Assembly (NCBI RefSeq): GCF_030936135.1
Contig: NC_082596.1
Span: 76,910,888 to 76,974,887 of the forward strand
Direction of reading: 5' to 3'
Source of the DNA: Gavia stellata
Taxonomy: Eukaryota; Chordata; Aves; Gaviiformes; Gaviidae
DNA length: 64,000 nucleotides
Notes under the pieces: generated by a model
What the model saw: the letters and a program-made list of their open reading frames with translations, nothing else
Database searches by the model: none
What the model was told of the DNA's origin: nothing
In this document: positions 24,601-49,460 of the stretch, piece by piece
Layout: each line of letters begins with the position of its first letter
How positions within the stretch are numbered: the stretch's first letter is position 1
Translations under genes and position numbers: made by a program

Positions 24601-27600
24601 GCAGTGCTGCTGTTTACCAGCTTTTCAGAAATTGTATCTTGGATTTTGGAAACTATAGAATAAATTAAAAGGTAATAGTATGAAATTATATTCCTTTTTG
24701 GTTCAGAGTAATTTCCACTTATTGTAATCTTACCCCTCCCCCCCAAAGTCAACAGAGCTACACACCTCCTGTGTTTGAAACAAAAATGGATATTGTCCAG
24801 AACTGTGTGTCTCCGGAGGCTGGGTCATTAAGAAAAGAGAAAATTTTTTAACATTCAAGACAACATGAAAGGAATTGTTAAGAAGGATTTACACTATGTG
24901 ATTCTCTGCTTTGTCAGCTATTGAAGAAAAAAGGAAGTACGAATCTACAGTGAGAACACCTGCATTGGCTGTTTGGATTTGGCGGGGGGGGGAAGTTGCT
25001 AAAATGCAAACAAAAAATAGTCTTGGTTCACAAATCGATTTTAGATTTAAGGATAATCAAGAGAAGGGGCCAAGTCTTCCATAGTATGAAAGGCGTGCAA
25101 CTATTAAGAACAGTAGAACGTTTTTTTCCCCTGAAATGCACTGGTTTTGGCTTTTCTTAATTCTTTGGTAATAACCCGTATGGGTAGAGAGTAATTTCTT
25201 CACTGCTGAACTCCATGTGTTAATTTTTCCACCCAATCTTCTACCACCCTTCATTTCCCTTCTGGTCTTCCTATCACTTCTGGTACATTTGCCCCTACCT
25301 TCAATGACCAAATTATGATTCAGCTATCAAGAACTATTTAACAAAATTCAGGCAGATGCCTATAGTCTCCTTTGCCTGGTTTGGGCTTTGGAATTTTATT
25401 GAAAATGCTTAATTTTAGACTACTTAGTCTATTAATATGTACATTTCATTGTCTTCCTAAAACCACTCTTAACTTTTCTTCTTGTGTATTTCTACTCTTT
25501 CTGCTGATCAGGATTCAGTCTTTGTTTAAAGGTCAGTGAAATGCAATGTAGTTGTGACTTGGGGGAGAAGCAGCGTGCTGAACGTGCATGAACTGCAGGG
25601 TCTGTTAGTACTGTGTGTTCTTCAGCAGCTTGATTATCTTCACTTACTCGGGTTTACTCTGGTTACTGCAGTAGAAATTCTCCTGTCAGGTACTACCCTA
25701 ATATCAGCGTTAGACCTTATAAAACTGGTTTGTGTCTCAGCCAGCTTACATTTACAAAGGCATAGTGAGACAGATGTTTCCAAAGCAGAAGTAATCATTC
25801 TAATTTGTACCAATATTTAATGAGTCCAAAAAACCCCCTACATACATGTGTGTGTTAAGTGCATTTCCCATGTGCATTTGCTAGACTATGCAAATAAAAT
25901 ACTATATATATTATTAGTCTAGAACTAAGTGACTGGATGCAATGCAAAAATGAAGAGTTTGTAAATGTTTCAGAGTAGGACTTCTGAGGTGGGGAGGTAA
26001 ATCGCATATGTGCTGTGCTAAACAAAAAAAGTAAAATTCATATAACAATGCTTCTGTTAGTGCCCGCAAATACTTGTTTTCAGCAAGTATTTGAATAAGC
26101 CTATATTCTCTCCCACGGCTACACGCATCCCGAAGACAGTAAAGGTAGTTTTTTGTACACTACAACTATCAGTAAAACAAAACCGGCATGTTTGAATCCA
26201 GGTTTCAACCTCCCTTCATGTTAAGAGCTCTTTGGATCTCTGTTTTAATTTACATGATGTGTTAAGGCTGCAGTATATTTAGTCCTGGTCAATGCAACAG
26301 GAACACTGTAACGTAAAAGCTGTAGTCAGATAGACATTACTATGCCCTCTGAAACAAAATAAGGAGGAAGAGAAAAAAAGAAAACCCTCCTTTACTTCTA
26401 ATACATCATATCTACGTTTTAAACCCCCTCAATATTCATGTTATTTCCCCAGTTTTTTTGGTGAGGTGTTTCTGTGCGGCGCTGGCAGGTGCTAAGGCTC
26501 GGACAGGCTTGTGAGGCTTTGCAGTCGGAGGCCCCCACCCCTGCTCCCCCGGGGCAGCGGGGAGAGTTGCTGGGCTCGTCCGGTGCTCTCGGCCCTGCTC
26601 TTGGTAGTAAGGGGCTTGCAAAGGGCGTTAGCCCAGGCTTGTAGCGTACCCGTATCCAGGCTCTGTGAATTTCGGTGCATGCAAATAGAGGATATTAGCT
26701 CAGGCTCGGTTTTGCTGGTTGTTCATAGGATGACATGAAGTTTACGGACTTTAAATTGAAAATCAGACCCCGTTGAAATTAGTCACTAAAATGTCAACTG
26801 ACTGAACAGAGAACAGGGTTTTGGCCCCGAAAGCTTCAGTAGAGACCTGACAAGTCGTCCCTGCCTGCATCATGGGTTTCCCTGCAAGATAGCTGAGAGC
26901 AACCTCAGGCAAAGAGTAGGTTCAAAATTAAAATTTAATCTGGTTGAACATTGAGTGGGAAACAAGAAGTGAAAACTGTCAACTGTGCCCAGATCCATCC
27001 AGATCACTTCTAGGGACAGTTTTGATACCAAATTATCCTTGTTATGCAAATTTCCTCACCAACCGGCTGGTTCCCAGTTATGCATGGGGAGAAGCGGTGG
27101 CCACATCTGCTTCCCGTTTTGCCGTTTCAGAGACGAGCCATCTGTTTGGCCTCATCCCGAACAGCCTGCTCGGTGCTGATTAACTTCCTCACCCCGCCAG
27201 CCCCAGGCTCACTGTCTGCTGCAAGGTGTAGATTTTTTTTTCTTTTTTCTTCTCTAACTGCTTATAAACCAGAACCTTCACTTCTCTCCCAAGGGACAGG
27301 AAGGCGTTGGTTTGTGTGATTTGCAGCCGCCACCAGCGGCAGCAACAGCAGCAGCTGCCCTCTATCACTCACGTGGTTCATATGTGTGGTCGGGATAGAT
27401 AAAACCGGGAATTGTTCTGTGTCCTGGGACGGGCTTTAAAGCAGTGAGACCTTGCCTTCGATGAAAAAAAATAAAATAAAATGTTGTCATGCTGAACGCA
27501 GCAAAAGTCTTGCTGCAGTTAACAGGGATCTGTTCATTTAGCAAGAGCAGGGTTTCAGCCACGCTCGCTGCATCCTTTTTTTGTTTAAGTGTGATGAACT

Positions 27601-28794
27601 CTTGCTGTCTGAAACCTGCCTTTGGCTTTCTCACTCCCATCTATCCCATTTTCAGTGAAACTCTGCAAAGTTTTGGCCCTCCTGCTTTCTGAATACTCAT
27701 CTTCTGGCAACTACAGCAGGATTTCCGAAACGCTGCATGTCTGCAGCTGCCAGTGACTTTAATGAGAATTGCGTGTTCAGCAGCCCTGAAAATTCAAAGT
27801 CTGAGCAGCCAAAAAGAAGATGCATTGAAAATTAAAATTGAGAAACTGGGATAATGGACCTCCTGTTAAGGTTAAGACTTCTGTTGCCTTCCACAGGCCA
27901 GGTCGGAGGAATTTTTGTCTTTCATGATGCATTTGGACAAGAATTTGTTCTCATGCACCATTTTCCTTCCAGCCAAGAAGTTGACTGTGTTCCATGATGG
28001 TGGACGCCACCTGCCTGGCCCATAGCAGGGAAGGATGCCCTGGAGCTCTGACCCACAAGACAGGCAGGAACAGTTTTTTTCAGAAATTACACATTTTGGT
28101 TTTCCAGCTTTGGTTTTTCAGCTTTCAAATTGTCGCTGCTGCTGCTGAAATATCAAGCTTTCAGTGAAAGCTTCTCCTTTATTTTTGACCATCTCACAAG
28201 CTGACAAAACCAGTGCAATATCCTCAGTGTACTGGCAAAGTCAGGACCATTTCTAACGCCTTTTCCCCAAATAAGATGTTGAGTGTTGTTCCCTCCGCCC
28301 CCAAAAAGAATAGGAAACTGTTACATTATCAGATCTGTGTGCTCCAGGTCTGGCTCTGAGCTTTCATTTTGATCTCTACTAAAAGAATCTTGTGTGTTTT
28401 AGTCTGTTTCTTGATTTCAAAGACCGACTAGAAAATGTTGGTTGCTGAGCACATCTTAATACTGTTTTGGTGTTTGTATGTTTATATATGGATTGGGAAG
28501 CCTGTCTGGGGACTTGAGGCTGAAAATACTCACCCCTGGTAGTCGTATGTTTGTGTCTGTATAACAGTTTGTATCTTGGCACCTACAAAAGTTTCTGATG
28601 TAATTTAATCAAGCTGTTGGAGTAGGAAAAAAAAATAAAAAAGGTTGATTTTAATAAAGTCTTTGAAACATAATAAATAGATACCCAGAATAGATTTTTA
28701 GGTACACAAACTTGCATTTAAATCTGCAGATGTCTCTACTTTAGTTCAAGGATTTAATAACATTGAGAATATTACATTTGGTCTATTTTTGTGA

Positions 28795-28795
<1 letters not shown>
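24601..28795. other. FIGNL1-IKZF1 intergenic spacer, right part
   Basis: No recognisable gene. A small CpG-rich patch sits at about 26,470-26,660 and a CAGCAG/GGCAGC-rich string at about 27,330-27,360. Otherwise ordinary AT-rich DNA with short homopolymer runs. Confidence 0.5.

Positions 28796-28829
<34 letters not shown>
28796..28829. repeat. (ATT)n microsatellite
   Basis: About eleven uninterrupted ATT units, 34 bases, ending at a C in 28830. A likely polymorphic trinucleotide microsatellite in intergenic or distal 3' flank sequence. Confidence 0.95.
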
Positions 28830-28833
<4 letters not shown>

Positions 28834-31800
28834 TAAACAGACCATATTTACTTTCCTGAAACAGAAATTTGTAGTTCGTGTCATTTACTGAGAACTAGCT
28901 ATGATGTTGAACAAAAGAATTAAGACGTTAAAAGGTTCCTTCTTATAGAAAAGTAGTCATAGTTTATGATGAAACCATATCACAGTAACTTAAGGAAAAT
29001 TTAGATTTTGGGAACCTGTAAAAGAATTGATTGCAATACCATTAGAGTTTGGAGTTTTTAAAAACCTCATTTTGTTCATAATAATACAGTTTTACAAATG
29101 GAAATATTTCTAAAACTTTATAAATGGTGCTTTCTCTAAGCAAAACAGTGATTCTTGTTTGCATTAAATACACGATGTGAAATTTATTGTGCTGGAATCT
29201 GAAGGAAACGGGGACACCCGCAGAGAAATCACCTTTGTTATGGCAAATAGTAGAAATAATTTCTCAGTCTTTTATTTTGAATTACCATGACTCTATATGC
29301 AGAAGTAATTGTGTTCTGTAATGACTTCGGCTGGCTGATGGGAGGGAAGGGTAAGAGGAGAGGGCTGGAAAGGAAGCAACCTCCTTTAAGTCAGCTGCTT
29401 GCAGGAGCTGTGTGAGTTTTGTGGCCAAGGACACCCTGGATAGGAGGTAGACGACTTAGGACTTGACCTACAGCTGGAGCTGGCTTAGCAAGGCTGCTTC
29501 ACGTAGCTGGTGAGCGCAGGGTGACCAACACAGCGTGACTTTTTTTGGCCACAGAAGATGGGTTGCGAGGACAGCAAGGACGAACTCACCATGATGCGGG
29601 CTATAGGTGCAGCATAGGTGCAGAGGCTGAGGCCATGCACGATGCTCAGCGCTCCCCTGCTGCCCACGGAGCTGTCTACCTGCATCTCACCGTACGTTGC
29701 CCACACGCACACACAGTCACCAGCCTACACACCCCCCGGGTCTCCAGCTGTACCGACCGACTTCTTCACCCACTAGGAGAGTGTCAGAAATATTCCGGGG
29801 TTTTGGGTTTCGTTTTTTTTTACCGTGTTCTCTTGTCTTAAAAGATACATGTCACTTCGCAGACATAATTTAATAACACTTCCAATTTTAATGTAATTTG
29901 CTTGTTTTTTTTAAATACAATGTTCTCAAAGAAAAATGAAGTTACAATATAAAATCACAGCAAAAAAAAGGTGTCTAAATACAACTTTTCTATTAGAAAA
30001 GGCAGTGTCCGGGGAAGGGCTGGGAAGCGGTTATTTTTTACTTTTTTGAAACAGATAGATATAAACTTAAATCCATTCACCATATTTACTCATTTTAGGG
30101 TTCAGCTAAACCATATCAGGGTATTGCACCATAGCAAAAAAAGAGAAAAAGGGAGATTACACTAAACTAGTTTTCTGAGGGCACAGTTTGTTTTGATGTA
30201 CACACACACACACATCTTATTTTCATGCCGTCCTTGCATATGTTCATAAATTAAAATTATTGAAACACTTTTTTCCAAACAAATTGAAGATGATTTTGTG
30301 CAAAAAAGAAAAAAACACTGAAAAAAGCAAACCTAAAAAAGCCCCTTTGTGAACAGAGAATGCTGTTTGCTCCTGCCTTTGATATAGTCTGATATACACT
30401 ATGTCTTAATATACTTCCTTATACTGCTGTACTGTTTAATATACAACATCAACATATTCTGTTATAGTATAAATAAGAAAACTCCAGACCCAGGAAACAA
30501 ACCCACTGTGATTGACAGTGCATCATTCATGTCATATGAACCATTTCAGGTATATATACACATACATATGTATATAAAATATTAATGATACACAAAACCA
30601 CAGACAGGGCATGTGCATGTTGACAAGAAAAACAACGCAGAAACTCATACACGTGCATGTGTGCACAGAGATGTTGCAAAGGCAGTGAACCTACCCAGTA
30701 ATCAGAAATCACATTTAAAAGCTAAGTTCAAGGCAGTCTTAAACTCCACTGGAGCTATGCTTGTTTACACGGTTAATGAACGTGGCTTTATTTGTGTTGG
30801 ATTTTAGTAAAAGCAAAGAAACAAAACCACCTGAGTAAGCTTCTGTCCCCTTCCCCTTTATAGCTTGGGGTGTCTTAAAATGAAGGGTTAAAAAAAAATT
30901 ATGGCATGGGGTATATAGTGGCCTAAATCTAAGAACAGTAGGAAAGAGGTGTAAGAGCAATAAAAGCAGAATGTTTCTGTACACCCAACATCTGACTTCA
31001 CACAGGCCATTGCAGCAGGGCTGGGAAACTACTTTGTCCCTTCTTGGTTGGTATCAATCAAAAGTGGAGAGAGCTAAGAACAGCTGAATGTATTCCTACC
31101 AGCTGTCAAAAAAATGAACTAATTTCCACTTTATTTAAAAAAAAAAAAAAAAAAGGAAATTCATCACTGTAAGCTCCGCCCCTTGAGGGTCCTCTTCAGG
31201 TCATTCCTATACCAAATATTTGGTAATACCTTGTTGCCACATACAGTCTGTCTTGAAGCTGAATGTGTAGCAGGCATTGATGACAAAACTGTAGTTGGAG
31301 CATGAAAGTGGCCGACAATTTCTTGTGCCCACCCCCTGCATAGTGTCTCGGGCTGGAAGGTAACAAGCAATAACATCTCTTAAAGCAACCGAGTTATAAT
31401 GCAGGAGTAGAAGGGATCACCTTTGGGCCTGTAGTTTATACTACTCACTTTTTTTTGGGGGTCATTGGCCATCCTGTATGTACCAGCCTACCTAACATGT
31501 AATTTATTTTCACTGTTGTGGGTATATGCATCAGTCTATGGACGTTCATACACAGCATTCACATCCGGTGACAAAGCTACTAAATAAGCATGCATGCATG
31601 CACTTTCAATGTAAAAACGCCTCTGTGCCCACGTGTCGTATGAAGTAAGTGTCTTACAGTTGGCATGAAAAGCTAAGATGTAAGATTGTAAAAGCATATA
31701 TTTGTAATTTGTTATTTCATCAGTATCTTTCCTCTAACTTCAGTGCTGTTGCTCCTGACTTACACCTGCAAAAGTGAAAGCAGAAGAAGGAACTCTGCGT

Positions 31801-33639
31801 GCCTGTAATAGTACGTATATATAGGAAATGCATATCAAATATAGCTACAAATATCAGGCCAAATTGGCCTAGGTACAAGCGTTCATGGTTCCATCGAATC
31901 TCTTTTATTATAAAGACATGTGCTTGCATGCACTTGTGAATGGAGAACGTGTAACTGCATGACAAGACTGCTAGTCTTGTTGGTTATATGATTATGTTTA
32001 TTGCAGAATATACATTTATTATGCAGAGTGGAAGTATTTATACATTAAGTTAATAAGATGGGGTTTTTTTACGAATGTTGCCCAGGAAGTACTGCAGCGC
32101 CGATGACGGATTTTTTATGCAGCTGCAAAAATTTTTTTTGCCCAGTCTTGAAGTATGAGGGTGTTCAGGGAGAGGAATGAACTATTTGGAAGAGGAAGTG
32201 AAGTAGAAGCCTTTAAAAAATATTTTTTTATATCAGCTGTGTTTGGGGTTAAAATCTATTCATCATAGAAGTTTTTACTCTAACTGAATTTACAGTATGT
32301 GCAGCAGAACCCACCATGAAGCAAACTCTTGGTGAACTTTACTGCACTCTGCAAAGTGCTGCAGTCTCTGGTCTCCATTCAGCAAAATACCATTTTTTTA
32401 CCCTTAAGATTAGTTTCACTGAAGTAAAAGTAACTTAAAGCACATGGTGAAATGATTTGTTGAATAGGAAGCCAGGGTTCTCAGCATCTTTGCGGGGCTT
32501 GGTCCCTCATTAAACAGCAAGTGCCAGAAAAAAGGAGAAGGCTACAAATTTCGACTGGCTGGTTTGTGCAACACTTACGAGTAGAGTCGCAAAAATCTAC
32601 AAGAGGACATCTTCTGTGCAAGCAAAATGGAATTTTTTTTTCATATGTAAGAGAGGGACATTTGGATATTTTTCAGGCAGTTTAAAAAGATGAAAAATGT
32701 GCTTAAGGAAACTTTCCCCACACGTATTTCTAGCTAGTGCTTTTCTCAACTGTACATCATACATTTCTAAATAACTAAAACTCAAAAAAGAAAGAAAGAA
32801 AAATTAAATACATTGTAACTTGTTTATGCAGAGAGAGGAAGGGTTGCTTAACGAAAAGTGGGGGTTTATTGGATAGGGAGAGAAAACATTTCTTCAAAGA
32901 GCCAACAATACCCTTTTTCTATACATTAAATGCAATTCATACTTCACAGAGTATATTACAAGGGTGTTTCTTCTATCTTTCACATACCTGCTCGCCTGCC
33001 TACTGACACAAACAAGGCATGCCATGATGTCAATACCAGCAGCACCCTTGCAGGTGGAAACATTCTACTTTTTACTGCCAAAGCAACTCAGAACCCTGTG
33101 GCTGGGGGGTCCTGTCCCACCCCAGATGTCTGTGAATTCATCTGAGATGGGCCCCTCCATCTTTAGTTGAGTTTAATCTTCCCCAAAGAGTCAAATAATA
33201 CCAGGAAGTCAAAAAACATACATGAGGTGTAAGAGCCCTACGCCCAGGGTGTTAAGAGAGAAAGCTTGGCCACTCCTGCCTGTTGCGTCCTCATCCGCGT
33301 GGTGCATCCTGGGCATGATTAACAGTTTTGGCAAGGGAGGTTTGCAAGAAGCATCAGTTAAGGGAAGGGCTTTCAGCTACGTGACTACAAAAGCTCCTAC
33401 TTACATTACTAAAGGTTTTCGGTGATCAAACATTTTCAGTAAAAACTGTAGTACTCATTTTAGAAAACTGAGTTGCAATGCATGCTACCAAAAGGAAAAA
33501 TCTTTTCTTGTGGGAGAAGATCGCTGAACTTTTGATTCTCTTGTTACTTTTACTGTCCAGCTGACTTGTGCTTTGTGGCTGTTGTGGCTCGTGCAGCTCC
33601 AGTAATGCAGCTGTTGAGGCTAGATCTGTGCTGGAGGTT
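28830..33639 (-). other. IKZF1: Probable IKZF1 3' UTR and downstream flank
   Basis: AT-rich non-coding sequence 3' of the IKZF1 stop codon on the minus strand. As I recall, mammalian IKZF1 has a 3' UTR of several kilobases, so much of this may be transcribed. Minus-strand AATAAA candidates (TTTATT on +) include 32,866-32,871, 31,130-31,135, 30,787-30,792 and 29,183-29,188; none stands out. It also holds an 18-20 base A run near 31,137-31,154 and a short (CA)n at about 30,200-30,214. The true end cannot be placed without transcript data. Confidence 0.4.
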
Positions 33640-34346
33640 TTAACTCATGTGGAAACGGTGCTCCCCTCGAGTTATGTGGGAAGAGAATTCGTACCTGTCC
33701 TGGCTATGGTAGCCACACATGTTGCATTCAAAAGGATCGCGGAACCCGTGGCAGCCCATATGGATCGTATACATCACGTGATCCAAGAAAAGGACTCGAC
33801 AGTGTTCGCACTTGTAAACTTTCACTTGCTCCCCGTTGCTGCTGATCACTTTGAAAGCATCCTGGGAATTGTCAGTACCTGCCCTCAAGACATCATATTG
33901 CCTGTTTTCTTCTTTTATAGAGATGCCATTTCTTGCATGGGGACCTATGTGGTTTGTCAGGTAAATTAAACCACTGCGTTCCTCGTTATTGCTCTCTGTA
34001 TCTGTTGAGTCTTGGCAGCTGTTGCTGGGAGAGGCATCTCGTTCAGAGGAGACAGATTTGGCTTTGGAAAGCAGCAACAAGTTTTCCACTGCACTGTCCT
34101 GAGCTGTATGGTTGGAGCGAGCCTGATTGTCCCCAAGAGGTTTGTGGAGCTGATACATGGGGCTGATGACGGGCACCACCTCAGAACCACCTGGTGGTGT
34201 CTGGACAAGGGGACGCAAGGACTCTGCCCCCAGGTAACTGATGGCGTTATTGATGGCCTGGTCTATAACGTGCGTCTGCATTATCTCATTCTCCTTCTCA
34301 TAGTTGGTGGTGGCATCGTATGGAAGATCGGGCAGACATTTCTCAC
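33640..34346 (-). CDS. IKZF1: Ikaros, terminal coding exon (dimerisation zinc fingers 5-6)
   Basis: Last coding exon of the lymphoid transcription factor Ikaros. The acceptor is a CAG immediately 5' of the exon, at 34347-34349 on the plus strand. The exon starts mid-codon (GT completes a Gly codon) and reads [20 protein letters not shown], then [20 protein letters not shown]. Two C-terminal C2H2 fingers follow: [21 protein letters not shown] and [23 protein letters not shown]. These mediate homo- and heterodimerisation with Helios, Aiolos and Eos. It ends HRFHMS and TAA at 33640-33642. The linker is one residue shorter than human (NNEERSG versus NNEEQRSG), and the exon 4-8 lengths would give a 518-aa protein if exons 2-3 match human. 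The serine-rich [18 protein letters not shown] segment is conserved. Confidence 0.98.
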
Positions 34347-43208
<8,862 letters not shown>

Positions 43209-43334
43209 CTGAATAAAGGCTGCTTGAGATATTCATGGTTTGCAGGTAGTTATGACAGCGTTCTTTATGTTCTTCCAAAGAGCTGCGCTGCTTATAGCTG
43301 CGACCACAGTATCCACACTTATGGGGTTTGCCAA
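43209..43334 (-). CDS. IKZF1: Ikaros coding exon 6 (zinc finger 4)
   Basis: A 126-base exon starting with TT of a Val codon after a CCTCCAG acceptor and ending one base into the next codon before GTAATAAA. It encodes [41 protein letters not shown]. Finger 4 is the C-terminal finger of the DNA-binding array (C-x2-C with HKERCH). It is identical to human up to CHNYL. The tail [11 protein letters not shown] differs from human ESMGLPGTLYP, so this is the least conserved stretch of the exon. Both phases match the flanking exons. Confidence 0.97.
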
Positions 43335-45637
<2,303 letters not shown>

Positions 45638-48344
45638 CTAAACCTGCCAGTTTCTTAATGCTTCACTGGCTGGGTCAATTTGATCTGAAAATCTAATTTT
45701 TTTTTTCTAAATCAGAATGGCACATCACAATGCAAATTCAAACTCATTTAAATAAAGTGACTGCAACATTTTGTGTTGAAGAGCCACTCTTCCTGATCAG
45801 CAGTTTTGGAATAAACCAATATCCAATTTTGCATGTTGTGGCATTTGGTGGGGTTTTTAATGTGGCTTTTTTCAAAGGGTCTTTAAAATATGCCACTGAA
45901 GCAGCAAAATAAAAAGGAAACTCATTAAAAATGCATTTCAGGATCACAAGTTCATTTCAGCGTTACATTCTTATATTTAAATGAAAGGCACTTCATTATA
46001 ACAGTTATAATAACTTCTTTTCATTTACATTTTCCCTGTATTTTCCCTTTCAATTTCTTCTCCATTACCTGTCTGTCCCTAAGCAGCCAAATCAGGAAAG
46101 AGACAGAGAAAGAGAGAGAAAGAGAGAGACTAAAATCACATAAGTTAAGACAGTGCAAAGGAAGCCCTTTACTTCCATGCTGAAGTCCCAATGCTTCTCT
46201 AGGTAAGATATGAATAGAGGAGCTGCACAAATGGGCTCTGCTAGTCTACACTTTGGATGGACACAGGATAAAACTTGAAGAGACACAGTGGTGATTTGTC
46301 TAAACTGGTGCCTATTATCAGGGAAGCGAATCAACTAGCCTTTGCAAAAATTAATATGGCTGTGGTTTGCTTTTTAGTGCTGTTTAAAATGAATACGCTC
46401 ATTTATTCACTTAGCTTTTTTTTTTAAATTTAAGATAGATGAGGCCTTTTCTTAAGTCAGTGGGAAATAAAATATGTTTCCAGTTGTATCAGACAGGAGT
46501 AAAGAAAAATTTATACATGAGAGCATTCCATCAGCAGGAACCACTCCTGCATGCCTGTTTCCCCTTAGCACTCGACTAAGTCAAACCAGCCTTTGAAACT
46601 CATTTGCTGAATTCTGTTTCTCTTAGGCATAAATGTAATTTGCTATAGTAATTATAATGCATTGACAATATTAGAAACAGCTCAGAGATGACCTGTTCTT
46701 AGTTTTGATTTTCTTTATATAACAATAATACTGAATTTAAAATTTCAGTGCTGAAGCTAAAATAGAAAAAAAAAAAAGTTAAACAATTTCTTTCTTCTCC
46801 TTATTTAACCATCATGTATTATTTTGCACATCTAGGACCAACTTGTATGTTCATAAGTGCGCACATATGTGCAGCATGATCATTTTTGACTTTTGGGTAG
46901 TGCAGTAGAACGGCTGAAAGTCAATTAGACAGCAGCACAGTCCCAACCCCAAAATGTGCAAAATCTACCATCAGGGCTGGCAACTTTAGCATTCAGCAAA
47001 CAGTAAAATGAGTCTACTTTATGGCAAGACATTTCCATTGGTCAAACAGCTTCAAGCAGCTCAGTGTAGTGCCTGCCAAGCCAAACGAGCTCACTTTCTT
47101 TGTCCATCAAGTAACTGTATTCATCTAAACTATATCCGCAACTGGTTCAACCGGGGTGGCCCACAAAAATGCCAGCATTAGCCTTACAGGATTTTGCAAC
47201 GTACTTCATAAGCCATGCACAGTAGTTATTAGGGGAAAAAGAAAACGGGTAAGAGTCTGTCTGCTTTACCTCTTAATCTTTGGGGCAGTTACTCAGCGTG
47301 GAAGGTATTTTTCAGAAATGGACTGAAACAGTAATGAAGAAGTCAGTTTGTCATGGGGGACACAAATTCAGAAGAAATGGTTAATTCTGACTAAACAGAT
47401 TTTCTAGCATTCATTTCTGTTATTCTTACTCAGAGGAGCGTAAGAGGAGAAAACGAGGATCATAAAAGTACTCCAGGAATGAAATGTAAAGCAAAGTAAG
47501 AATGAAATGTATCTTCAGCCTACAGCTCTCACAATTACAGGGTGAAATCTTGCACTGGGTGGAGGAGACAGACAGATGGAGCATTTCAGATGAAACTGCT
47601 GCATACCAAATATTTCTACAAAACTTCCAGTGGTATCAAATGTCAAGGAACCTGCACTCATGTTGCTGTACAAGGAAAACGACACCACCAATGAAAAGCC
47701 CTGAAACTATGTGTAGCTTGCCCGGCCCTTGGCTGTCCATGCTGCAACTACCAGGGTGGGGAACGCCTGCCTTGTGACTCCAGCAAAGCTCACAGCCCTG
47801 CTAGGATGGAGATGGTCGCTGATGGAAGGTTACTGGGTATGGCGCTGCCCCCCAAAAATGGGGAAGGGACAGGACGGAAAGAAAAAATACATAATGCATC
47901 TTTTGTTTAAACAGTCAGCTTTGTGTGTTATTTTCTCGCCAGTTCTTAACAGCACATGCCTATCCTGGGCGGATTTCACCGCACAGTGTGTAGCTATGGA
48001 CGAGTATGTGCCCAGGAGCAAAAACTGCAATGGGACCCTGAATTGAATCAACCACCATTGAAGTGATTTGCAAGCCTTAGTGGGAGCATGGGCCCTGGAC
48101 TGCTTCTTCAGTGAAGAATATTCGTCATCTTAATTGAAATCCTTCTCATTTCTTAAACAATATAATGACAAAATCACCTAATACTTAGACACGTGCATAG
48201 CTCTCTTTCTTATCTTCTTTTTAATGCTCATTCTTCAATGGGCTTTAGTTTTCTAAATAAATTGGAGAGATTCAGACACAACTAACAAGATGTAAGTGAA
48301 CTAACTGGTGACTTAAGTTAAAGGAGTGAACATATAAGGAGGGA

Positions 48345-48422
48345 ATATATATACCTATGCGCACACACATATATGCGCACATATATACATCTGCACACAT
48401 GCACACACGTATGTGCACACTG
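48345..48422. repeat. Degenerate alternating purine-pyrimidine tract
   Basis: About 75 bases of mostly alternating CA, TA and CG steps, with strings such as ATATATATA, GCGCACACACATATATGCGC and ACACGTATGTGCACAC. It is a decayed (CA)n/(TA)n microsatellite with some Z-DNA-forming potential, inside IKZF1 intron 4. Confidence 0.8.
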
Positions 48423-49059
48423 AGCAAGTGAAGCCTGAATCTATACCCTGAGGTCTCTGCACCAGGGAGCAGGAGGGGGGTTCTCTCTCCTTTCTAGATC
48501 TCCTTTTTCCTAAACACCAAGCAAGACAGCAGCGATCTGGAGAAAATCAACGTACTGAAAGCCTGGGGGAAGAAGAGTGAGGAGAGTCAGGCAGCTGTGA
48601 ATGGGATTCGCTCCGCAGATGGGAGTAACAGGTAAGGCGCTAGGAAGCAGTCAGTGCTGTACAGCTGCTTGCAGACAGGAGGGGGCAGAAATATCAGGTG
48701 CTGCTCTGCATATCTGCACTTGGCAGGTGTATTCATTAAAAGTAATTATGCCTTTTATCAGGGCAGGCAGTCATTTTATTTTGGCACTTTAGTGTGCTAG
48801 AGTTTTGTTCACTTATCAAATATTTATTTAAGGAAACCTCACTTCATATGCAGGTTTTACATGAATTAGCAGCAAAGTAATTCATTTGCGAGTCGTACTC
48901 CTTCACCGGGCATGTATTGAAATGCGCTCCGATGTAGTCAGTTAAATGTCTGTAATAGTATATCCCATTTCTACTTTAATTTTCACAGTGCAGCTGAAAG
49001 GAAAAGCAGTCACCACTGTTTCCCCATGACGTCCCTTTAATTTAAACTACCAGCTCCGA

Positions 49060-49460
49060 GCCTCCACTCCCTTGTCAGCCCCCAAAAAACTGCCTGAGCT
49101 CACCCGAAGAGGCTTCTCAGGAGAGGAGCTGAGGGCGAGGCGGGAGGGAAAGCAAAGGCTTTTGTTCCATGGAAGGACTCAGGGGGTGAAGTACAGCTTG
49201 TGGGGTGCTTTCACTGTAGGTTTTAACCTGATTAAAAAGAGGGTCCCGCTGGCAAGGGGAGGGCTCTGCAAAGGGCGCAGTCTCGGAGTGACAGCCCGTG
49301 CGTGGTAGTGCCCCGAGCACCCTTGGTGGGCACGAGTCCCTCTGCCAGGCAGGGAGTTCGGGCAGATGGAGGTCTGTGCCAGGGAAACCAGTGAGGCGGC
49401 CCCCGGGGATGCTGACACAGGGAACGGGCAGCCAAGCTCATCCTCTGGAGACTCAGCCTG
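49060..49460. promoter_or_regulatory. IKZF1: GC-rich patch in IKZF1 intron 4
   Basis: GC content and CpG density rise over about 400 bases, with strings such as AGGGCGAGGCGGGAGGG and GGGCGCAGTCTCGGAG, inside an otherwise AT-rich intron about 2 kb downstream of exon 4. It could be an intronic enhancer, an internal promoter or simply GC-rich unique DNA. Nothing in the sequence proves function. Confidence 0.3.

Noticed and set aside
31164-31376. Minus-strand 70-codon frame beside an A run, suggesting a processed pseudogene
   Set aside because: The A run is on the + strand while the frame is on the minus strand, and the peptide resembles no known protein. More likely part of the IKZF1 3' UTR.
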